A DNA stretch of 64,000 nt from Saturnia japonica (lineage: Eukaryota; Arthropoda; Insecta; Lepidoptera; Saturniidae). Positions 59,021 to 64,000 of this stretch are shown piece after piece. Position numbers and translations under genes: made by a program. The DNA is taken from the NCBI GenBank assembly GCA_033032175.1, contig CM065310.1, positions 6,758,001 to 6,822,000 of the forward strand, read 5' to 3'. Numbering within the stretch: the stretch's first letter is position 1; every line of letters begins with the position of its first letter. Below the pieces are notes generated by a model. That model was given only the letters and a program-made list of their open reading frames with translations, made no database searches and was not told the DNA's origin.

Positions 59021-60118
59021 TATCATACTGGCTGTACCCGCGGCTCCGCTCGCCTGGACTACACAATGGCTTCTATTGGGCACACTCTAATATTGCTTAC
59101 CCCGCTCCCGGTTATTTTAAAGACAAATGCTGTATTTGATTGTAAAATTCTACTGTTTGTGATAAATGTGTTTGCCGCTACGAAATTTATTTCCATTTTA
59201 TTTTACGGTTGCCTGGAAGAAATCGCTCTAAACGATAAGGCCGCCTAACTACACAAATAATGTAAATAGTTACATTTTTTTTCTTGTGCAATAATTATCA
59301 TACTGGCTGTACCCGCGGCTCCGCTCGCCTGGACTACACAATGGCTTCTATTGGGCACACTCTAATATTGCTTACCCCGCTCCCGGTTATTTTAAAGACA
59401 AATGCTGTATTTGATTGTAAAATTCTACTGTTTGTAATAAATGTGTTTGCCGCTACGAAATTTATTTCCATTTTATTTTACGGTTGCCTGGAAGAAATCG
59501 CTCTAAACGATAAGGCCGCCTAACTACACAAATAATGTAAATAGTTACATTTTTTTTCTTGTGCAATAATTATCATACTGGCTGTACCCGCGGCTCCGCT
59601 CGCCTGGACTACACAATGGCTTCTATTGGGCACACTCTAATATTGCTTACCCGCTCCCGGTTATTTTAAAGACAAATGCTGTATTTGATTGTAAAATTCT
59701 ACTGTTTGTGATAAATGTGTTTGCCGCTACGAAATTTATTTCCATTTTATTTTACGGTTGCCTGGAAGAAATCGCTCTAAACGATAAGGCCGCCTAACTA
59801 CACAAATAATGTAAATAGTTACATTTTTTTTCTTGTGCAATAATTATCATACTGGCTGTACCCGCGGCTCCGCTCGCCTGGACTACACAATGGCTTCTAT
59901 TGGGCACACTCTAATATTGCTTACCCCGCTCCCGGTTATTTTAAAGACAAATGCTGTATTTGATCGTAAAATTCTACTGTTTGTGATAAATGTGTTTGCC
60001 GCCACGAAATTTATTTCCATTTTATTTTACGGTTGCCTGGAAGAAATCGCTCTAAACGATAAGGCCGCCTAACTACACAAATAATGTAAATAGTTACATT
60101 TTTTTTCTTGTGCAATAA
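59021..60118 (-). repeat. Four-fold 275-bp tandem array of a Helitron-like 3' end
   Basis: Units begin at 59021, 59296, 59571 and 59845 (periods 275, 275, 274). They are nearly identical; I see only scattered differences such as one lost C in unit three and T-to-C changes in unit four. Each unit starts on the plus strand 'tatcatactggctgtacccg', the complement of a GGGTACAGCCAGT-type terminus, and ends 'cttgtgcaataa'. Read on the minus strand, a Helitron-like 3' terminus is repeated four times. The 60-79-codon frames shared by the units are by-products of the repeat. Confidence 0.85.
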
Positions 60119-60480
60119 AGTATATTATTGTATTGTATTGGTTAATGTGGATGATCCTTAGAAGATAGATACTCTCGCTAACTTTTTTGTAGGTATTTTT
60201 AAGATATATGTAATTATGTAGTAGGTACATAAGTACATTACTTTGATATATCTCCTATGATTTATTCAGCGTAAGCCATTTAAACGCTCGAATTGATTCC
60301 CCACTACATTTTTTAAATTTTATTTGCGAGGTAGGGACCTTCATTCTTTTCCTAAAATAAAAGTAACCTAAGTTACTCCTTATAAGATCATCTATCTGCC
60401 AGTGACAGTCACGTCAAAATTGGTCCAACCGTTTTGGAGATTTAAATGGAAGAAGCAGACGACGGACAAAAAAAAAGAAA
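60119..60480 (-). mobile_element. Remainder of the Helitron-like family K element
   Basis: Continues the family seen at 61611-61800 and 63811-63990 ('ggatgatccttagaagatag', 'ttattcagcgtaagcc'). It ends 'aaattggtccaaccgttttg' and 'gacggacaaaaa', the minus-strand 5' wording of Helitron-like elements. Together with the array it forms one element whose 3' part is multiplied. Confidence 0.6.
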
Positions 60481-61610
60481 AATGTTTTTTTTTGTTATTG
60501 GTATCGTATATAAGTACTTTCATACGCATACAGTAAAACATACTCTTTAATTTTATTAATTGTATAAATGAAATAGCTTATCTTTCTTTAATTATCCATT
60601 TGCCAAGCTTCAATGTTCTAATAACTTATGTCCAACAATAGCTACTATTAAAAAAGCTAGTCTGTTCTTTTTCAAATTAGAATTTTTCTTCTTTTTTACT
60701 ATGTATTAAGTGACAATATGCTTCAAGATGGCAACACGCTTAGCCTCTCTAGTAGGTAGCTACACTTACACGGAACAAACCTATAGGTGCTTTAGGATGG
60801 CTTGCCAGGCGGGCGTTGGAAAATAGTCCGTCAGCGTGCTATAGTTTCATCATATATTTTCCTTTACCGAAAAATCGAGGCATTTACAGAGATTCAGATT
60901 CTCTTTAGTCGACGCCGACTCAAACTAAGGTTAACAAAGAACTGTAAAGAAATATAATTAACAACTTTCTAGTATTAATAACTAGAGATATATGTGGTTT
61001 ATTTAAAATCACTTAGTTTCTGTGGTCTGGTATCGATTGACATCGGAGAGGTGTGCTGTCGGCCGTAACCAGACTGCAGACCAAATCGAACAAGCACACA
61101 CGAATTGGACAAGGCGAACATAATTGGCTGGTCAGCTTCTTTGACAGGAAACCAATTTGATGGTTCGTGCGCTTATCTAGATCGAACAATGTCTTGCAGG
61201 TACATAATTATTTAGAAAGTAAAAATGTATGTGCTTATAATATACCTATATTTATTTTCTTTTAACTTTTTAATACTAGTAAGTGCGCAATTCTTGTATG
61301 TGTATTTTATTGGTTAGGATGAAGTATTGTATTTAGATAATGTTTACCAAATTTACCTGGATAGAAGTTTTTTGCAAGGCAAAGCAAGATCCGGTCGCCC
61401 CGTTCGATCGGATATTAATAATTAGGTACTTGCATGTTAAAATTACATAGGTTAATTGTTTAGATTTTTTTTAAATCATGTTTAAAACCTTTGATATCTA
61501 TATATTTGTTTAACCTATTAAAAAATCTATTTTAAGCACCTTAATTATTTTTATAAATTTCATTGTTGCACAAAGGTCTTTTTAAGATCTAAAATGATGT
61601 ACTATATTAG
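60481..61610. other. Spacer, no gene seen
   Basis: GC-moderate parts at 60720-60860 and 61020-61200 have no supportable frame or repeat partner in this window. Confidence 0.45.
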
Positions 61611-61800
61611 ACTAGCTGTGCCCGTGGCTTTGCTCACATGGACCACAGAATGCACCCGCGAATTTTGCTCCCCCGCTCCCGGCTATTTTAAAGTCAAAAA
61701 TGCTTATTGTGGGTGATCCTTAGAAGATAGGTACACATATACTCTTGCTGACTTTTTTAATGTCTACAATTATGTTATACATTAATTTCATATTAGCTAC
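61611..61800 (-). mobile_element. Helitron-like family K fragment
   Basis: Plus strand begins 'actagctgtgcccgtggctt', i.e. CTAG-T terminus on the minus strand. It continues 'gctcccggctattttaaag' and 'gggtgatccttagaagatag'. It has a single unit without tandem copies, giving a comparison for the array at 59021. Confidence 0.65.
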
Positions 61801-62061
61801 ATTTATAAAACTGTACAGGTGTTATTTGAAAGATGTCCTAAATAGGTAAAAGAAACTTACCTATATCTTTACACAAAATACCTATATTAGGTCCTAAAAT
61901 ACGAAATTGGCGTTTTGTTGAACTGGCCACTTTGATCTCAAATATTTGTCGTTTGGTTACGAATTTTAAATTCAAATTCATTTCAAATTTAGGCTTGTGT
62001 ATTTACGTTTCGAATTTAGTGATCCATTTGTTTTCACTTCATTTGATTTTTCTTTCACAAA

Positions 62062-62600
62062 ATGGAAAATTTAAAATATCACGTTATTGACGAATATGAG
62101 TTCCAACGTGACAACAGCGCTGCAGAAACACCTCGAAGGATTAATTATGTGTACGGGGAAGCGACGGTAAAAGAAAGCACGGTATGTTTTTGGTTCAAAC
62201 GTTTTCGTTCTGGAAAGTTTGACCTACGAAACAAACCCCTTGGACGGCAGGGGACGCTAGTTTTATAATGAAGAATTATAGGTGATCGTGGAAGCGGATT
62301 TATTGCAAAACACGTCAGAGTTAGCGGCAGGTTTCGGTGTGAGTGATAAAACAATTTTAATTCACTTGAAACAAATCAGAGAAGTGAAAAAGCTCGAAAA
62401 ATGGGTACCTACCGCATGAATTGTCTGAAGCACTCCAACAAACACGCATTGAGTGCTCCGTTACAATCATGAGGGCATTTTGAATCGTATTGTTCCTTTT
62501 GACGAAAAATGGATCCTTTACGACAATTGGAAACGCTTATCACAGTGGTTGAACCCAGGAGAACCGGTCGAATCCTGCCTCAAGCGAAAGTTGACTCAGC
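62062..62600 (+). pseudogene. mariner transposase relic
   Basis: The first 68 codons from ATG 62062 read as a mariner N-terminal helix-turn-helix region ('STVCFWFKRFRSGKFDLR'), then a stop. Further mariner text appears in shifted frames: 'LLQNTSELAAGFGVS', 'LKQIREVKKLEKWVP', and 'FDEKWILYDN'-like text with the first catalytic aspartate region, then '.QWLNPGE.'-like text. Stops, at least two frameshifts and loss of the C-terminal half make it inactive. Mariner elements move by cut and paste with a DDD triad; only the region of the first catalytic residue is present. Confidence 0.8.
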
Positions 62601-63810
62601 AATGGAATCAATGAACTAGGTACCTATAAAATACCGAAACTGCATAGAAAATAATGGATGATTAAATGTATAATTTCATATGTAAGGACTTAATATCACT
62701 GTCATTTATATATCCTAATTCATCTCCAGTTGTGAAAAAGTAAACAAAAACTTTAGAGATTTTTCGCAAAACAAATGAGTCTGAACGGGATTATGCAAAT
62801 GGTACCCAAGATATTTCTTAATTTCATTTAGAGAAGCACATCAGTAACATCTCACAGAGTATACCCATATTGCTGCTTAGTTTCCCAATATCTAGTAATT
62901 TTATATGAATATCGCTTTAAACTGAAAAAGGCCTGGCAAAAGCGGTTAACCGCAATCTGACACTGCCCTGCCGGGGTCAGAGTGGGAACACTAATATTTT
63001 ATGGCTGTCATATAATGTCGAAATAGCGGTATGAAAACTAAAATCTATACACGGTTATCGCAATATTATTAAATCGTGTTGTAATCTTTATTAGCTCATG
63101 ATTTAGTTTACGAACTTTAAACTGCAAATAAGCCCATCATGTTTAAATAATATATTTTTAACTTTAATCAGTGAATTTTTCCTTAATAAGTTTTATATTT
63201 TGATTTAACTAATTACTTGTCAAAATGTGTAATATTAGATTACAAGTATTGTTACCCATACCTTTTTAATAGGTATAATAAATAGGTAAAAGTTACCTAA
63301 AATCAGGTAATAGTTACCTAACTGTGTGTATATCAAAACATATTTTTTATTAAGTATTTTAATTAGCTAAATTATTTTAAAACTTTTTTACTAAATTAAA
63401 ACATAATTTGTTTAGTAAACCTTCTGAATTTTTTAAAAGAATTGTAAAGTGTGCACTGCGTTGATACATAATTCTTGAAACGCCCCCTTCTGAGTTTATT
63501 TGGGCGTGAAAAGCTCCACGCGCTTATAAATAATTAATTTGTTTTTGCACACACAAAGAGGAGCACTCCAGAGCTTCAAGCGCCGCGCCGCACCGCACCG
63601 TTGAAAATTTAAAACAGATCCCGAACCTCCAACCAGGGAAGGAGTTTTACAGTGAATCATAACTGTTATGAGTTGCGTTTGTTTAAAATTAAAAGGTGGT
63701 CTTATGTCTACAACAATTTAGCTTTTTTTATGTGTCACACAGACTGCTATATAAATTTGTATTTCATGTATTTATTCAAGCTATTGCTAAGCTAATTTAT
63801 TATATATAAC
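62601..63810. other. Spacer, no gene seen
   Basis: Contains short 'taggtaaa..ttaccta' inverted words near 63280-63320 and a GC-rich patch at 63555-63605. No gene supported. Confidence 0.45.
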
Positions 63811-63990
63811 ACTAACTGCGCCCGCGACATCGTTCGCAAGGAGTACAGAATGCCGTCGATCGGGTATACGCGCGAATCGTGCTACTCCCGCTCCCTATAT
63901 TTTTATTGCGGATTATCCTTAGAATTATTTAGTACATTAATTTATATATCTCTTATGGTTTACTCAGCATAAGCCAGAGCACGAAGCCTA
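63811..63990 (-). mobile_element. Helitron-like family K fragment
   Basis: Plus strand 'actaactgcgcccgcgacat', 'ctactcccgctccctat', 'cggattatccttagaatt', and 'tttactcagcataagccag', matching 61611-61800 and 60119-60300 in order. Terminus CTAG has changed to TTAG on the minus strand. Confidence 0.6.
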
Positions 63991-64000
63991 ATTCTTTTTG

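Noticed and set aside
59066..60072. Open frame of 60-79 codons conserved in three units of the tandem array
   Set aside because: The conservation comes from recent tandem duplication of a Helitron-like 3' end; the third unit has a frame-breaking base loss, and no domain or translation context supports a protein.

Overview
The window looks like lepidopteran (moth or butterfly) nuclear DNA. It is AT-rich, the host genes have short exons with GT-AG introns, and the spacers are packed with insect-type repeats: tRNA-derived SINEs, Helitron-like elements ending in CTAG-T, LINE 3' tails with the usual lepidopteran wording, a mariner relic, and an errantivirus with a baculovirus-F-like envelope gene. 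The species call is inference from repeat style and protein similarity; no search was possible.

Host genes occupy only about 46.8-56.4 kb. On the minus strand, 49858-46877 holds four consecutive internal exons encoding two CUB domains, resembling insect suppressor-of-lurcher (SOL-1)-like proteins. Its first and last exons were not found. The second exon carries a one-base shift in a four-base homopolymer that breaks the reading frame. On the plus strand, 51289-56416 is a complete four-exon DNA ligase III gene (PARP-type zinc finger, ligase core, C-terminal BRCT), predicted at 941 residues. The two genes are transcribed divergently, though the 5' end of the CUB gene is unplaced.

The most striking object is a recently inserted errantivirus (Ty3/gypsy group, minus strand, 30176-35871). 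It has 307-bp LTRs that read as identical, a 4-bp target duplication, a tRNA-Ser primer site, a polypurine tract, gag and env. Protease, reverse transcriptase and nearly all of RNase H are missing. The deletion has fused Gag in frame to the last residues of RNase H plus a complete integrase, giving one 950-residue Gag-integrase ORF followed by an apparently open env. It cannot reverse-transcribe alone but keeps all cis signals, so it could be mobilised by an intact relative.

Region by region: 1-30 kb is gene-free as far as I can see, with Helitron-like elements, three SINE families, LINE tails and a 963-bp inverted-repeat transposon carrying a nested pogo-like MITE. 30-36 kb is the errantivirus. 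36-46 kb is a dense repeat mosaic: a duplicated block of about 1.3 kb, 108-bp satellite-like monomers, a jockey-type LINE fragment, and Helitron-like copies. 46-56 kb holds the host genes. 56-64 kb is spacer with a four-fold 275-bp tandem array of Helitron-like 3' ends and a mariner pseudogene.
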